Translations under genes and position numbers: made by a program
In this document: positions 17,911 to 26,258 of the stretch, piece after piece
Layout of the letters: the number at the start of each line of letters is the position of its first letter
Position numbering within the stretch: the stretch's first letter is position 1
Source: Streptomyces sp. 840.1
Lineage (GTDB): Bacteria; Actinomycetota; Actinomycetes; Streptomycetales; Streptomycetaceae
Assembly (NCBI RefSeq): GCF_003751445.1
Contig: NZ_RJUU01000001.1
Coordinates: 5,694,001-5,758,000 of the forward strand
DNA length: 64,000 bases
Direction: 5' to 3'
The notes under the pieces: model-generated
Told to the model about the DNA's origin: nothing
What the model saw: only the letters and a program-made list of their open reading frames with translations
The model's database searches: none

Positions 17911-18750
17911 TCAGCCCTTGACGGCGCCGGCCGCGAAGCCGGAGGTGACATGGCGCTGGAGCAGCAGGAAGACCACCAGCGCGGGCAGGGCGAACAGGGT
18001 CGAGGCGGCCATCGTGGCGCCCCAGTCGGTGCCGAAGGTGTTCTGGAACGAGGACAGCCAGACCGGCAGCGTGCGGCTGTCCTGGTGCTTGATGATCAGG
18101 AAGTTGGCGTAGGCGAACTCGTTCCACGCGGTGATGAAGCCGAACAGCGAGGTGGCCAGCAGCCCCGGTGCCAGCAGTGGCAGCGCCACCCGCCGGAAGG
18201 CGCCGGTCCTGGTGCACCCGTCGACCTGCGCGGCCTCCTCCAGCTCCGGCGGGATGGTGGCGATGAAGCCGCGCAGCACCACGATCGAGAACGGCAGCGT
18301 GACCATGAAGTAGACGAGGGTGAGTGTCGGCAGCCGGTCCAGCATGTCCGTGTCGCGGGAGATGATGTAGATCGGGATGATCAGTGATTCCCAGGGCGCC
18401 ATCTGGGCGACGAAGACCATGAGCATGAACTGGCGCCTCCCCTTCCAGCGCATCCGGGCCACCGCGTAGGCGGATGCGATGGCGACCAGCAGGGCCAGCA
18501 GGATCGCGCTGAGCGTCACCAGGATGCTGTTGCGCCAGAACACCCCGAACCCGTCGGCCTGCACGGCCGTGCGGAAGTGGTCGAGGGTCCAGGTGTGCGG
18601 GAAGAGGTCCGGATCGGTGGACTGGATGTCGCGGGACGGTTTGAACGCGGTCGAGATCATCCAGTAGACGGGGAACAGGCAGACCAGGACGGTCATTGCG
18701 GCGGCGGCGTTCAGCGGGATCCGCCGCGGTCTCGGGCGCAGCAGGGTCAT
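17911..18750 (-). CDS. ABC sugar transporter inner-membrane permease (MalG type)
   Basis: A 279-residue permease with six predicted membrane helices, the first at ~17-37. The EAA loop, which contacts the ATPase, reads EEAAQVDGCTRTGAFRRVALPLLAPG. ATG 18750 overlaps the stop of the preceding permease (ATGA). No ATPase gene is present; Streptomyces often powers such importers with the shared MsiK ATPase encoded elsewhere. Confidence 0.93.
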   Translation of the reverse strand: MTLLRPRPRRIPLNAAAAMTVLVCLFPVYWMISTAFKPSRDIQSTDPDLFPHTWTLDHFRTAVQADGFGVFWRNSILVTLSAILLALLVAIASAYAVARMRWKGRRQFMLMVFVAQMAPWESLIIPIYIISRDTDMLDRLPTLTLVYFMVTLPFSIVVLRGFIATIPPELEEAAQVDGCTRTGAFRRVALPLLAPGLLATSLFGFITAWNEFAYANFLIIKHQDSRTLPVWLSSFQNTFGTDWGATMAASTLFALPALVVFLLLQRHVTSGFAAGAVKG

Positions 18751-19730
18751 CGGGTCTCGTCCTCCTGGCGGAGCATCTGGCGGAAGTACAGGACGAGCAC
18801 CCCGGACATCAGGACCACGGTGACCATCGAGGCGGCCGATCCCAGGTCGCAGCGCTGCCCGGCGAGGGCGGTCTGCACCGCGTAGACGGGCAGGATCGTC
18901 GTGGCGTCGCCGGGACCGCCGCGCGTCATCACCCAGATCTGCACGAACGCCTTGAACGTCCAGATCACTTCGAGCGAGAAGACCAGCAGGAAGATCGGCC
19001 GCAGGATGGGGAAGGTGACCGAGCGGAAGATCCTGGAGGCGCTCGCCCCGTCCAGCCGGGCCGATTCGTAGAGTTCCGCCGGCACGGTGGTGAGGGCCGA
19101 GTAGATGGTGACCGCCGCGAACGGCACCGACTGCCAGACGATCAGCAGGACCAGGATCGAGAACGCGGCGGTGCCGTGCGCGAACCACGGATAGCGGTCG
19201 AACGAGGAGAAGCCCGCCTCGGTCAGCAGCCCGTTGACGATGCCGAACTCGGAGTGGAACAGCCACTGGAAGACCGTGGTGGCCGCGATCACGGGCATGG
19301 CCCAGGCCAGCACCAGTGAGCTGAGCACCATTCCCCGGCCGAACCGGCCGAGCCGTTCGGTCATCAGGGCGACCAGGGTCGCGATGGCCATGATCAGGAC
19401 GACGTTGATCGCCATGAACACGAAGGTGCGCCGGACCACCTCCCAGAACCGGGGGTCGGACAGCAGCGTGCGGTAGTTGCGCAGGCCGACGAACTCCGCG
19501 TCGCCCACGATCAGCTGGCGCAGCCTGAAGTCCTGGAGCGAGATGAGCACGGCCCGCAGCAGCGGGTAGAGCAGCAGGTAGAGCATGCCGCCGACAGCGG
19601 GTGCGATCAGCAGGTACGGCCAGGGGCCGCGCGGCTCCCCGGCCCGTCGCCGGCGGGCGGGTGCCGGAGCGGGCGGCGCCGGCCGGAGCCGGGGTCTGGG
19701 GGGTGCGGTCCGTTCCCGGATGACCGGCAC
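18747..19730 (-). CDS. ABC sugar transporter inner-membrane permease (MalF type)
   Basis: A 327-residue permease starting at GTG 19730 behind GAGGAGG. A Pro/Arg-rich cytoplasmic N-terminus (~1-35) precedes six predicted helices. The EAA loop reads ELYESARLDGASASRIFRSV. It pairs with the overlapping downstream permease and with the binding lipoprotein upstream. N-acetylglucosamine or chito-oligosaccharide uptake is suggested by the GH20 neighbour. Confidence 0.93.
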   Translation of the reverse strand: MPVIRERTAPPRPRLRPAPPAPAPARRRRAGEPRGPWPYLLIAPAVGGMLYLLLYPLLRAVLISLQDFRLRQLIVGDAEFVGLRNYRTLLSDPRFWEVVRRTFVFMAINVVLIMAIATLVALMTERLGRFGRGMVLSSLVLAWAMPVIAATTVFQWLFHSEFGIVNGLLTEAGFSSFDRYPWFAHGTAAFSILVLLIVWQSVPFAAVTIYSALTTVPAELYESARLDGASASRIFRSVTFPILRPIFLLVFSLEVIWTFKAFVQIWVMTRGGPGDATTILPVYAVQTALAGQRCDLGSAASMVTVVLMSGVLVLYFRQMLRQEDETR

Positions 19731-19771
19731 GGCACGCCTCCTCTCGGTGGTCTGACGGGTGGCTGAGCGGG

Positions 19772-21040
19772 TCAGGACGCGGTGTTCATGGCCCGGGTGA
19801 TGTCGCCGGAGGCCTTGGCGGCCTCCTTCGCCGGATCGCCGCCCGTCAGGACGGCGGCCATGTAGTCCTTGATCGGGTTCTCCGCCTCGACGGCCGCCCA
19901 GCCGGGAGTGTTGGGCGTCGCGTGGCCGTTCGCCGCGCCGGCCGCCATCGCCGCCGCGCCCGGGTCGTCCGCCACCGCGGAGGCGAGGGTCGTCCGGTTC
20001 GGCACATAGCTCATGGCCACGGCCAGCTTCTTCTGCCAGACGTCTGAGGTGAGCTCCTTGACGAGGGTGAGCGCCGCCTCCTGGTGGCCGGAGGCCGTGG
20101 GGATCACCAGGTCGGAGCCGCCGGTGAAGACGGCGCCCGGGGTGTCCGCGCCCGGCCCCGGCACCGGGAAGAAGCCGAGCTTCCCCTTGAGCTCCGCGTT
20201 CTTCCCGGCGACGATGCCGGCGCCGCCCGGGGTGGAGATCACCTGGGCCACCTGCCCCTTCGCCATGACGTCGGCCTGCGGCGGGTCGTCCTCGTCGGAG
20301 TCCCTCGGGCCCTTGCCCAGCGCCTGGAGCTGCCCGTAGAACTTCATCCCGCGCAGCGCCTCCGGGGTGTCCAGGGCGCCCTTCCACTTCCCGCCGGACT
20401 CGGTGGCGAGGTCGCCGCCCTCGTCCCAGATGAACCCGGCCAGCGCGTACCACATCTGCCCGGGGAGGTAGATGCCCTGTGTGCCGCCCCTGTTGAGCTT
20501 CGCGGTGGCGGCGAGCCACTGCTCGCGCGTCTTGATCGCGGAGGCGTCGACCCCGGCCTTCTCGAAGAGGTCGGTGCGGTAGATGACGACGCGGTTGGCC
20601 GCGTAGTACGGGATGCCGTACTGCTTGCCCTCGTACGCGCCCGGCTCGGCCAGCCCCTTGAGCCAGTCCTTGCCGTTCAGCTCGTCGACCTTGTCGCTGA
20701 GGTCGAGGAGCCCGCCGCTCTGGGCGAACTGCGCGACCTGGGTGTTGCCGCTCTCGATGACGTCCGGCGCGTCGTTGCTGGCCAGCGCGGCGGTGATCTT
20801 CTCGCCGATGCCGTCCCACTCCTGGATCTGCACCCGCACCCTGATGTCGGGGTGCTGGGCCTGGAAGCCCTTGACGAACTCCTTCTGGAACTGTGCGGAG
20901 ACGCTGTCGCGCATCAGCCACACGTCGATGTCCGTCCGCCCGTCACCGGATGACCCGGTCGAGTCGGAGGACGAGCTGCAGGCACTGAGGGCGGCGGCCA
21001 TCACGAGCGCGGACCCACCGGCAAGCAAGCGGTACTTCAC
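19772..21040 (-). CDS. Sugar-binding lipoprotein of the ABC importer
   Basis: A 422-residue family 1 extracellular solute-binding protein. The lipobox LSAC places the acylated cysteine at C21, so it is tethered outside the membrane. The mature part has the usual two-lobe signature: VWLMRDSVSAQFQKEFVKGF, then APDVIESGN, YYAANRVVIYRTDLFEKAGV and FTGGSDLVIP. The start GTG 21040 has AGAGGTG upstream. It heads the five-gene minus-strand operon (binding protein, two permeases, GH20, GH16). Its promoter region carries a 14-nt element repeated at the divergent gntR gene. Confidence 0.93.
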   Translation of the reverse strand: MKYRLLAGGSALVMAAALSACSSSSDSTGSSGDGRTDIDVWLMRDSVSAQFQKEFVKGFQAQHPDIRVRVQIQEWDGIGEKITAALASNDAPDVIESGNTQVAQFAQSGGLLDLSDKVDELNGKDWLKGLAEPGAYEGKQYGIPYYAANRVVIYRTDLFEKAGVDASAIKTREQWLAATAKLNRGGTQGIYLPGQMWYALAGFIWDEGGDLATESGGKWKGALDTPEALRGMKFYGQLQALGKGPRDSDEDDPPQADVMAKGQVAQVISTPGGAGIVAGKNAELKGKLGFFPVPGPGADTPGAVFTGGSDLVIPTASGHQEAALTLVKELTSDVWQKKLAVAMSYVPNRTTLASAVADDPGAAAMAAGAANGHATPNTPGWAAVEAENPIKDYMAAVLTGGDPAKEAAKASGDITRAMNTAS

Positions 21041-21065
21041 GGTTCACCTCTGGAGAACAACCTGA

Positions 21066-21133
21066 CCACCTGACCAGTGAAGTCCACTGGACAGCTCACC
21101 TCTTGATGGTGGATGAAGGTGGCATAGACCAAT
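21066..21133. promoter_or_regulatory. Operators in the ABC-operon promoter
   Basis: CCACCTGACCAGTG (21066-21079) is repeated exactly at 21221-21234. The overlapping CCAGTGAAGTCCACTGG (21074-21090) is a 6-bp dyad. GGTGGCATAGACCAAT (21118-21133) matches the DasR dre consensus, as I recall it, at 12 of 16 positions. These are likely sites for the adjacent GntR protein or for DasR. Confidence 0.6.
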
Positions 21134-21220
21134 GGGGCCGTCAAGTCTCTTGGTGGCAAAGGGTTTTGGCGATCTACGCGAAAATCGCCTCGCGAAGTTT
21201 TCCGCAACAGCGGCTACAAT

Positions 21221-21268
21221 CCACCTGACCAGTGGCTCAGTTGCCTCGACTGGTTGGTCAACTGGTCA
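21221..21268. promoter_or_regulatory. Operators upstream of gntR
   Basis: The second exact copy of CCACCTGACCAGTG (21221-21234) directly follows a TACAAT -10-like box (21215-21220). ACTGGTTGGTCAACTGGTCA (21249-21268) contains two further half sites. The layout implies autoregulation. Confidence 0.6.
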
Positions 21269-21297
21269 ATAAGAGATGTGTCAGGAGGGGGCATCAC

Positions 21298-22137
21298 ATG
21301 GACGCCGACGCACCGGGGACGGTGCTCAAACGGGAACGGGCCCGCGACGCCGTATTGGAGCTGATCGAGTCGCGCAGGCCGGGTGACGCCATCCCCTCGG
21401 AGCGGTCCCTGTGCGCCACGCTCGGAGTCTCCCGGCCCACCCTGCGCGCCGCGGTCGACGAACTGGTGGCCGCCGGGCTGCTGGTGCGCGAGCACGGCCG
21501 GGGGATGTTCGTCGCACCCGCGAAGATCACCCAGGAACTGATCTCGGCCGACCTGGCCCTGTCCGTCCCGCCGGCCGCCGGGGCCTGGTCGAGCAGGCTG
21601 CTGGAGTTCACCACCCTCCAGGCCGGAGCCCGGGTCGGCCGCAAGCTGCGCATGTCACCGGCCGCCGACATCGTCTACGTCGCCCGGCTGAGGCTGGTCG
21701 ACGGCGCCCCGATGGCGATCGAGCACCTGCACATCAGGGCCGAACTGGTCCCGGGCCTGTCCGCCCAGGAGCTGGAGGACGGCGACCTGTACGAGCACCT
21801 GCGCGAGCGCCACGACGTACACGTTCACGAAGCGGTCCAGGCGATCGAGCCGACCGTCGTGACCCGCGCCGAGGCCGGGCTGCTCGACGTGCCCGAGCTC
21901 TCCCCGGCCCTGCTCTTCGAGCGGCTGACCTCGGACACCGCAGGCCGCCCCGTGGAGTACGTGCACTCGCTCTACCGGGGCGACCGCTACCGGATCGTCT
22001 CCCGGCTGGCCCTCGGGCCCGCCGCGGCCGTACGGCCCGTCGAGGGCGGACACCACCCGGGGATCCCGCCGGGCGACTTCGCCCACCGGGACCCGATCAC
22101 CTCCTCCACCCGGGGCGACATCCAGTCCGGCGGCTGA
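21298..22137 (+). CDS. GntR/HutC-family regulator with UTRA effector domain
   Basis: A 279-residue repressor-type protein. The winged helix (~10-75) carries PSERSLCATLGVSRPTLRAA. The UTRA effector domain (~95-245) contains VARLRLVDGAPMAIEHLHI and VEYVHSLYRGDRYR. ATG 21298 has AGGAGGGGG upstream. It is divergent from the sugar-ABC/GH20 operon with shared repeated operators, so it is the probable local regulator. It belongs to the same family as DasR, the global GlcNAc regulator of Streptomyces, and the ligand may be a phosphosugar. It is not DasR itself by context. Confidence 0.9.
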   Translation: MDADAPGTVLKRERARDAVLELIESRRPGDAIPSERSLCATLGVSRPTLRAAVDELVAAGLLVREHGRGMFVAPAKITQELISADLALSVPPAAGAWSSRLLEFTTLQAGARVGRKLRMSPAADIVYVARLRLVDGAPMAIEHLHIRAELVPGLSAQELEDGDLYEHLRERHDVHVHEAVQAIEPTVVTRAEAGLLDVPELSPALLFERLTSDTAGRPVEYVHSLYRGDRYRIVSRLALGPAAAVRPVEGGHHPGIPPGDFAHRDPITSSTRGDIQSGG

Positions 22138-22271
22138 CGCAGTGCGCCCGCCGCTCCGCCCGCCCCCGCGTTGCGTCCTGCGCAATGACCGGTGCGAGTC
22201 TTGCGCCGCTCCTCGGGGAAGGCCACTGTGACTGACACATCCGACGCAGCCGACCCCACGAGGTGCCTCGC

Positions 22272-23441
22272 ATGACCACCCCCACAAGCCGCCGCACCCT
22301 TCTTGGAGCACTCCTGGCGGGCGGCGCCCTCGCCGCCGCCCCCTCACTGCCCCGCTCCGGACATCCGGGGCCGGCGGCGCGCACCGCGCCGGAGGCGGCG
22401 CGCAAGGCCGCGACGCTGTTCCTCGGCACCTACACCTCGACGACGCCGGGAGGCACCGGCATCGGTGTCGCCTCGTACGACCCGGCGGCCGGCACCATCA
22501 CCGGCCGCACTGTCGTCACCGGCGTCGAGAACCCCTCGTTCCTCGCGCTGCACCCCACCGGCGCCACGCTCTACGCCGTCGACGAGCAGCAGCAGGGCGG
22601 CGTCACCGCGGTGGCGCTCGCCGCCGACGGCACCTTCCGGGTGCTGGCGACCCGGGACACCGGCGGCGCCGGACCCTGCCACCTCTCCGTCCACCCCGGC
22701 GGAAAGTGGCTGCTCAGCGCCAACTACACCTCCGGCAGCGTCGCCGTGCACCCCCTCGCCGCCGACGGCACACCGGGGGAGCGCACCGACCTGGTCGCCC
22801 ACTCCACCCCCGCGCCCGGCCCCGGCCAGGACGGGCCGCACGCCCACCAGATCATCACCGCGCCGGACGGGGGCCACGTCCTCGCCGTCGACCTGGGCAA
22901 CGACACGGTGTACACCTACCGGCTCGACGAGGACCGAGGCACCCTGGAGCAGCTCTCCCACGCCGCGCTGCGCCCCGGCGCCGGACCGCGCTCCCTCACC
23001 TTCCACCCCGGCGGCCGCTACGCCTACCTGGCCTGCGAGCTCGACAACACGGTCGTGGTCTGCGGCTACGACCCGACCACCGGCGTGCTGACCCCGGGCG
23101 ACCCGCAGTCCACCGGAACGGGCGGCGGCACCAGCTACCCCGCCCAGCTGCTGGTCACCGGGGACGGCCGCTTCGCCTACCTGGCCAACCGGGGGCACAA
23201 CAGCCTCACCAGGTACGCCGTCGAGGACGGCGGGGCCACGCTGCGGCTGCTGGACACCGTGCCGGTGGGCGGTGACTTCCCCCGGCACATCGCCTTCTCG
23301 CCCGACGGGACGCTGCTCCTGGCCGCGAACCAGAAGTCCGGCACGGTCACGGTGTTCCGGGTCGACGCGGAGAGCGGCGCCCTGGAGTCCGTGGGGACGC
23401 CCTTCGCCGCCCCGGCGGCGGTCTGCGTGCTGCCTCTCTGA
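22272..23441 (+). CDS. Tat-exported lactonase-family beta-propeller (YbhE/6-phosphogluconolactonase-like)
   Basis: A 389-residue seven-bladed propeller of the lactonase family (PF10282 type). ATG 22272 is favoured over GTG 22263 because GAGGTG lies 5 nt upstream. The N-terminus has a twin-arginine signal (SRRTLLG, then a hydrophobic stretch). Blade repeats include HPTGATLYAVDE, HPGGKWLLSANY, HPGGRYAYLACELDN and SPDGTLLLAAN. The export signal argues against a role in the pentose pathway; the natural substrate is unknown. It stands between the gntR gene and the purine genes. Confidence 0.86.
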   Translation: MTTPTSRRTLLGALLAGGALAAAPSLPRSGHPGPAARTAPEAARKAATLFLGTYTSTTPGGTGIGVASYDPAAGTITGRTVVTGVENPSFLALHPTGATLYAVDEQQQGGVTAVALAADGTFRVLATRDTGGAGPCHLSVHPGGKWLLSANYTSGSVAVHPLAADGTPGERTDLVAHSTPAPGPGQDGPHAHQIITAPDGGHVLAVDLGNDTVYTYRLDEDRGTLEQLSHAALRPGAGPRSLTFHPGGRYAYLACELDNTVVVCGYDPTTGVLTPGDPQSTGTGGGTSYPAQLLVTGDGRFAYLANRGHNSLTRYAVEDGGATLRLLDTVPVGGDFPRHIAFSPDGTLLLAANQKSGTVTVFRVDAESGALESVGTPFAAPAAVCVLPL

Positions 23442-23526
23442 GGCCTGCGCGGCGGCGCCCGTCCGTTAGGGTCGTGCCCGAGCTGCGGGGGTTCCCCGCC
23501 GCGGCGACACGCACCATGGAGGCACC

Positions 23527-23778
23527 GTGCGCTTGAGAGTGGAGTTCACCACCGAGCCCTTCGATCTCGACGAGGCGCCGGCCCACGCGGTCGTCGCCCG
23601 CGAGGTCGTCCAGTCGGCCGATCTGGACGCCGTGGACGTCGGCCCCTTCGGCAACACGGCCGAGGGCGGCGCCGACGAGGTCCTCACCGCGGTGGACTCC
23701 CTCCTGCGCAAGGCCCTGGCATCGGGTGCCACCCGGGTCTCCCTCCAGGTCAACGTGATCGGGGAGGGCTCCAAGTGA
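23527..23778 (+). CDS. MTH1187-family (thiamine-binding-like) small protein
   Basis: An 83-residue ferredoxin-like-fold protein of the MTH1187/YqgV (DUF77) family, some members of which bind thiamine pyrimidine compounds. GTG 23527 follows GGAGG. Visible motifs are LRVEFTTEPF, a central AVDVGPFGNTAEG and ATRVSLQVNV. It overlaps the next gene by 4 nt (GTGA). S. coelicolor has a similar pair just upstream of its urate genes (from memory), but the functional link is unknown. Confidence 0.75.
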   Translation: MRLRVEFTTEPFDLDEAPAHAVVAREVVQSADLDAVDVGPFGNTAEGGADEVLTAVDSLLRKALASGATRVSLQVNVIGEGSK

Positions 23779-24152
23779 CCGAGCCCGCGGACCACCCCCT
23801 CGTCGCCGCGGTCAAGCCGCTCGTCGACGCCATGGGCGCCGAGCTGCTCGGGCCGGAGCAGGCGCTCCCCGACGACGTCGTGCTGGCGTGGGAGGGGCTG
23901 GACGTCATAGCGGTCCGGCTGCCCCAGCTCTCGGACTCGCTGGATCACATTCTGGCCGCCATGGAGCGCCGGCACGGCATGCCGCTGGCCGAGCTGGACC
24001 GCAGGACCAAGCAGGCGGTCGTCCGGACCCTGGAGGCACGCGGTGCCTTCTCCGTACGGCACGGCGTGGAGACGGTGGCGGGGGCCCTTGGCGTCAGCCG
24101 GTTCACCGTCTACAACTACCTGAACAGGGATATCGGGCCGAAGAGCGAGTAG
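23775..24152 (+). CDS. Small helix-turn-helix protein
   Basis: A 125-residue protein. The N-terminal half (~1-75) is not recognised. The C-terminal half reads LDRRTKQAVVRTLEARGAF, then a PucR/Fis-like helix-turn-helix (VETVAGALGVSRFTVYNYLN). The GTG 23775 start overlaps the preceding stop, so the two are co-translated. It may regulate the downstream urate operon, but that is inference. A terminator separates it from uraD. Confidence 0.75.
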   Translation: MTEPADHPLVAAVKPLVDAMGAELLGPEQALPDDVVLAWEGLDVIAVRLPQLSDSLDHILAAMERRHGMPLAELDRRTKQAVVRTLEARGAFSVRHGVETVAGALGVSRFTVYNYLNRDIGPKSE

Positions 24153-24191
24153 TTGGGACCGCGGGCGGTCACGGTCCGCGCAGCGCCACGG

Positions 24192-24225
24192 AAGGCCGTC
24201 GTCCGGATCATCGGGCGACGGCCTT
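24192..24225. terminator. Hairpin terminator between the HTH gene and uraD
   Basis: A 10-bp stem (AAGGCCGTCG at 24192-24201, complement at 24216-24225) with a 14-nt loop, followed by TTT. Confidence 0.85.
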
Positions 24226-24240
24226 TTACATGAACGTAAT

Positions 24241-24256
24241 TTCAACAAAGTGTTGA
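24241..24256. promoter_or_regulatory. Operator upstream of uraD
   Basis: TTCAACAAAGTGTTGA, a near-perfect palindrome, lies 74 nt before uraD. It shares a 22-nt context with the katA element (21/22) and the TCAACA...TGTTGA core with allB; aceB carries a degenerate copy. Confidence 0.78.
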
Positions 24257-24329
24257 CGTGGTGTTGTGGAGGGCGTTAGCTATCCGCAGCCCGACCAACG
24301 CACAGCGAAAAACAGCCACGGAGGCTCCC

Positions 24330-24839
24330 GTGACTTCGAGCTCCACACCGGGCCTGTCCCGGTTCAACACCCTGGCGGACCGCGAGGCGGCCGCCGCACT
24401 GCACGAGGTGTGTGCCAGTGCGGCCTGGGGAGGAGCGATCCTCTCCGGGCGCCCCTACGCCACGACGGAAGCCCTGTTCCTCGCGAGCGACACCGCCACG
24501 GCGGCCCTCGACGCGCAGGACCTGGCCGAAGCCATGGCCGGCCACCCGCCGATCGGCCGCCCGAAGCCCGGGGACCCGACCTCCTCCCGCGAACAGCGGG
24601 GAATGGCCGGCGCCACCGAGGAGCTCAAGGCCGAAATGCTCGAACTCAACCTGGCCTACCAGGAGCGGTTCGGACACGTCTTCCTGATCTGCGCCACCGG
24701 GGCCACCGGTGAGCAGATGCGCGACGCGCTGAGGACCCGGTCCCGGAACTCGCCCGAGCAGGAGCGCGGACACGTCCGCACCGAACTGGGCAAGATCAAC
24801 CGCATCAGGCTGACCCGTCTCGTCACGGAAGACGCGTAA
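24330..24839 (+). CDS. uraD: OHCU decarboxylase (2-oxo-4-hydroxy-4-carboxy-5-ureidoimidazoline decarboxylase)
   Basis: A 169-residue all-helical enzyme. It decarboxylates OHCU to (S)-allantoin, the last step from urate to allantoin. The catalytic HPPIG motif and NLAYQERFGHVFLICATG are conserved. GTG 24330 is used because GGAGG lies 7 nt upstream; the longer reading from 24258 begins inside the promoter/operator region. It is the first gene of uraD-uraH-uricase and controlled by the operator at 24241. Confidence 0.94.
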   Translation: MTSSSTPGLSRFNTLADREAAAALHEVCASAAWGGAILSGRPYATTEALFLASDTATAALDAQDLAEAMAGHPPIGRPKPGDPTSSREQRGMAGATEELKAEMLELNLAYQERFGHVFLICATGATGEQMRDALRTRSRNSPEQERGHVRTELGKINRIRLTRLVTEDA

Positions 24840-24867
24840 GACTCGCAACCGAAGGAGAGTGAAGGTC

Positions 24868-25260
24868 TTGAGCACCTTCGCCACCGCATCGGTGTCCACC
24901 CACATCCTGGACACCAGCATCGGCCGCCCCGCCGCGGACGTCGCCATCTCGCTCGCGGCCCGCTCGGGCAGTGACGCGCGGTGGGTGGCGCTCGGCGGTT
25001 CCGCGACCGATGCGGACGGGCGCTGCAAGGACCTGCCGGCCCTGCCGGAGGGCACCACCCACGTACGGCTCGACTTCCAGACCGAGTCGTACTTCGCCAG
25101 CAAGAAGCAAGCCGAGGCGCAGCAGGACGCCCCCCGCGTAAGGGACAGCGGTGCGTTCTTCCCGGAGGTGGCGATCACTTTCGCCGTCACTCCGGGCGAG
25201 CACTATCACGTACCGCTGCTGCTCAACCCGTTCGGCTACTCCGTATACCGAGGGAGCTAG
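24868..25260 (+). CDS. uraH: 5-Hydroxyisourate hydrolase (transthyretin-like)
   Basis: A 130-residue transthyretin-related enzyme that opens 5-hydroxyisourate to OHCU. STHILDTSIGRPA at the N-terminus and the C-terminal YRGS tetrapeptide are diagnostic. The start is probably TTG 24868. AAGGAG at 24852-24857 is 10 nt upstream of it, whereas the alternative GTG 24859 would sit almost on top of that site. It lies 28 nt after uraD and 7 nt before uricase. Confidence 0.95.
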   Translation: MSTFATASVSTHILDTSIGRPAADVAISLAARSGSDARWVALGGSATDADGRCKDLPALPEGTTHVRLDFQTESYFASKKQAEAQQDAPRVRDSGAFFPEVAITFAVTPGEHYHVPLLLNPFGYSVYRGS

Positions 25261-25267
25261 CAGACAC

Positions 25268-26191
25268 ATGCCCACGATTCTCGGCCAGAACCAGTACGGC
25301 AAAGCAGAGAACCGCGTCGTCAAGATCACGCGGGACGGCGACACCCACCACATCAAGGACCTGAACGTCTCGGTCGCCCTGTCGGGTGACATGGAGGACG
25401 TGCACTACTCCGGCTCGAACGCGAACGTCCTTCCCACGGACACCACCAAGAACACGGTGTTCGCGTTCGCCAAGGAGCACGGCATCGACTCCGCCGAGCA
25501 GTTCGGCATCCACCTCGCACGTCACTTCGTGACGAGCCAGGAGCCGATCAAGATCGCCCGGATCCGGATCGAGGAGTACGCCTGGGACCGCATCGCGACC
25601 TCCGGCGGCAACTCCCAGTTCATCGGTGCCGACGAGGTCAAGCACTCCTTCGTCCGCAAGAACCAGGAGATCCGCACCGCTCAGATCACCTACGACGGCG
25701 AGTCGTGGCAGGTCATCTCGGGTCTCAAGGACCTCACGGTGATGAACTCGACCAACTCCGAGTTCTGGGGCTACGTCAAGGACAAGTACACGACGCTCAA
25801 GGAGGCGTACGACCGCATCCTGTGCACCGACGTCTCGGCCCGCTGGCGCTACAACTGGACCAGCGACGAGCAGCGGATGCCGAACTGGGAGAAGTCCTAT
25901 GAGCAGGCGCGCAAGCACATGCTCCACGCCTTCGCCGAGACGTACTCCCTCTCGCTCCAGCAGACCCTGTACCAGATGGGTTCGCGGATCATCAACAGCC
26001 GCAGCGAGATCGACGAGATCCGGTTCTCGCTCCCGAACAACCACAACTTCCTTGTGGACCTTGAGCCGTTCGGCCTCAAGAACGACAACGAGGTCTACTT
26101 CGCCGCCGACCGTCCCTACGGGCTCATCGAGGGCACCGTGCTGCGTGACGGCATCGAGCCGCAGATCCCGGTCGATCTGACCAACCTCTGA
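25268..26191 (+). CDS. Urate oxidase (uricase)
   Basis: A 307-residue cofactor-free uricase with two T-fold halves. It oxidises urate with oxygen to 5-hydroxyisourate and hydrogen peroxide. Landmarks are NQYGKAENRVVKI, VLPTDTTKN (catalytic Thr near 59-60), FVRKNQEIRTAQ, STNSEFWGYVKDKYTTL and LPNNHNFLVDL (the Asn that contacts urate). ATG 25268 begins MPTILGQNQYGK as in other actinobacterial uricases. It is in operon with uraD and uraH. The peroxide it makes explains the shared operator with katA. Confidence 0.96.
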   Translation: MPTILGQNQYGKAENRVVKITRDGDTHHIKDLNVSVALSGDMEDVHYSGSNANVLPTDTTKNTVFAFAKEHGIDSAEQFGIHLARHFVTSQEPIKIARIRIEEYAWDRIATSGGNSQFIGADEVKHSFVRKNQEIRTAQITYDGESWQVISGLKDLTVMNSTNSEFWGYVKDKYTTLKEAYDRILCTDVSARWRYNWTSDEQRMPNWEKSYEQARKHMLHAFAETYSLSLQQTLYQMGSRIINSRSEIDEIRFSLPNNHNFLVDLEPFGLKNDNEVYFAADRPYGLIEGTVLRDGIEPQIPVDLTNL

Positions 26192-26208
26192 CGCGGCGCC
26201 GCGCCGGT

Positions 26209-26233
26209 CCCCGTCCGTCCACAGCGGACGGGG
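26209..26233. terminator. Hairpin between uricase and the NCS2 permease
   Basis: A 9-bp stem (CCCCGTCCG at 26209-26217, complement at 26225-26233) with a 7-nt loop. It may attenuate rather than stop transcription into the permease. Confidence 0.55.
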
Positions 26234-26258
26234 GCCGGCCGGCCCGGAGGGAACTCCC

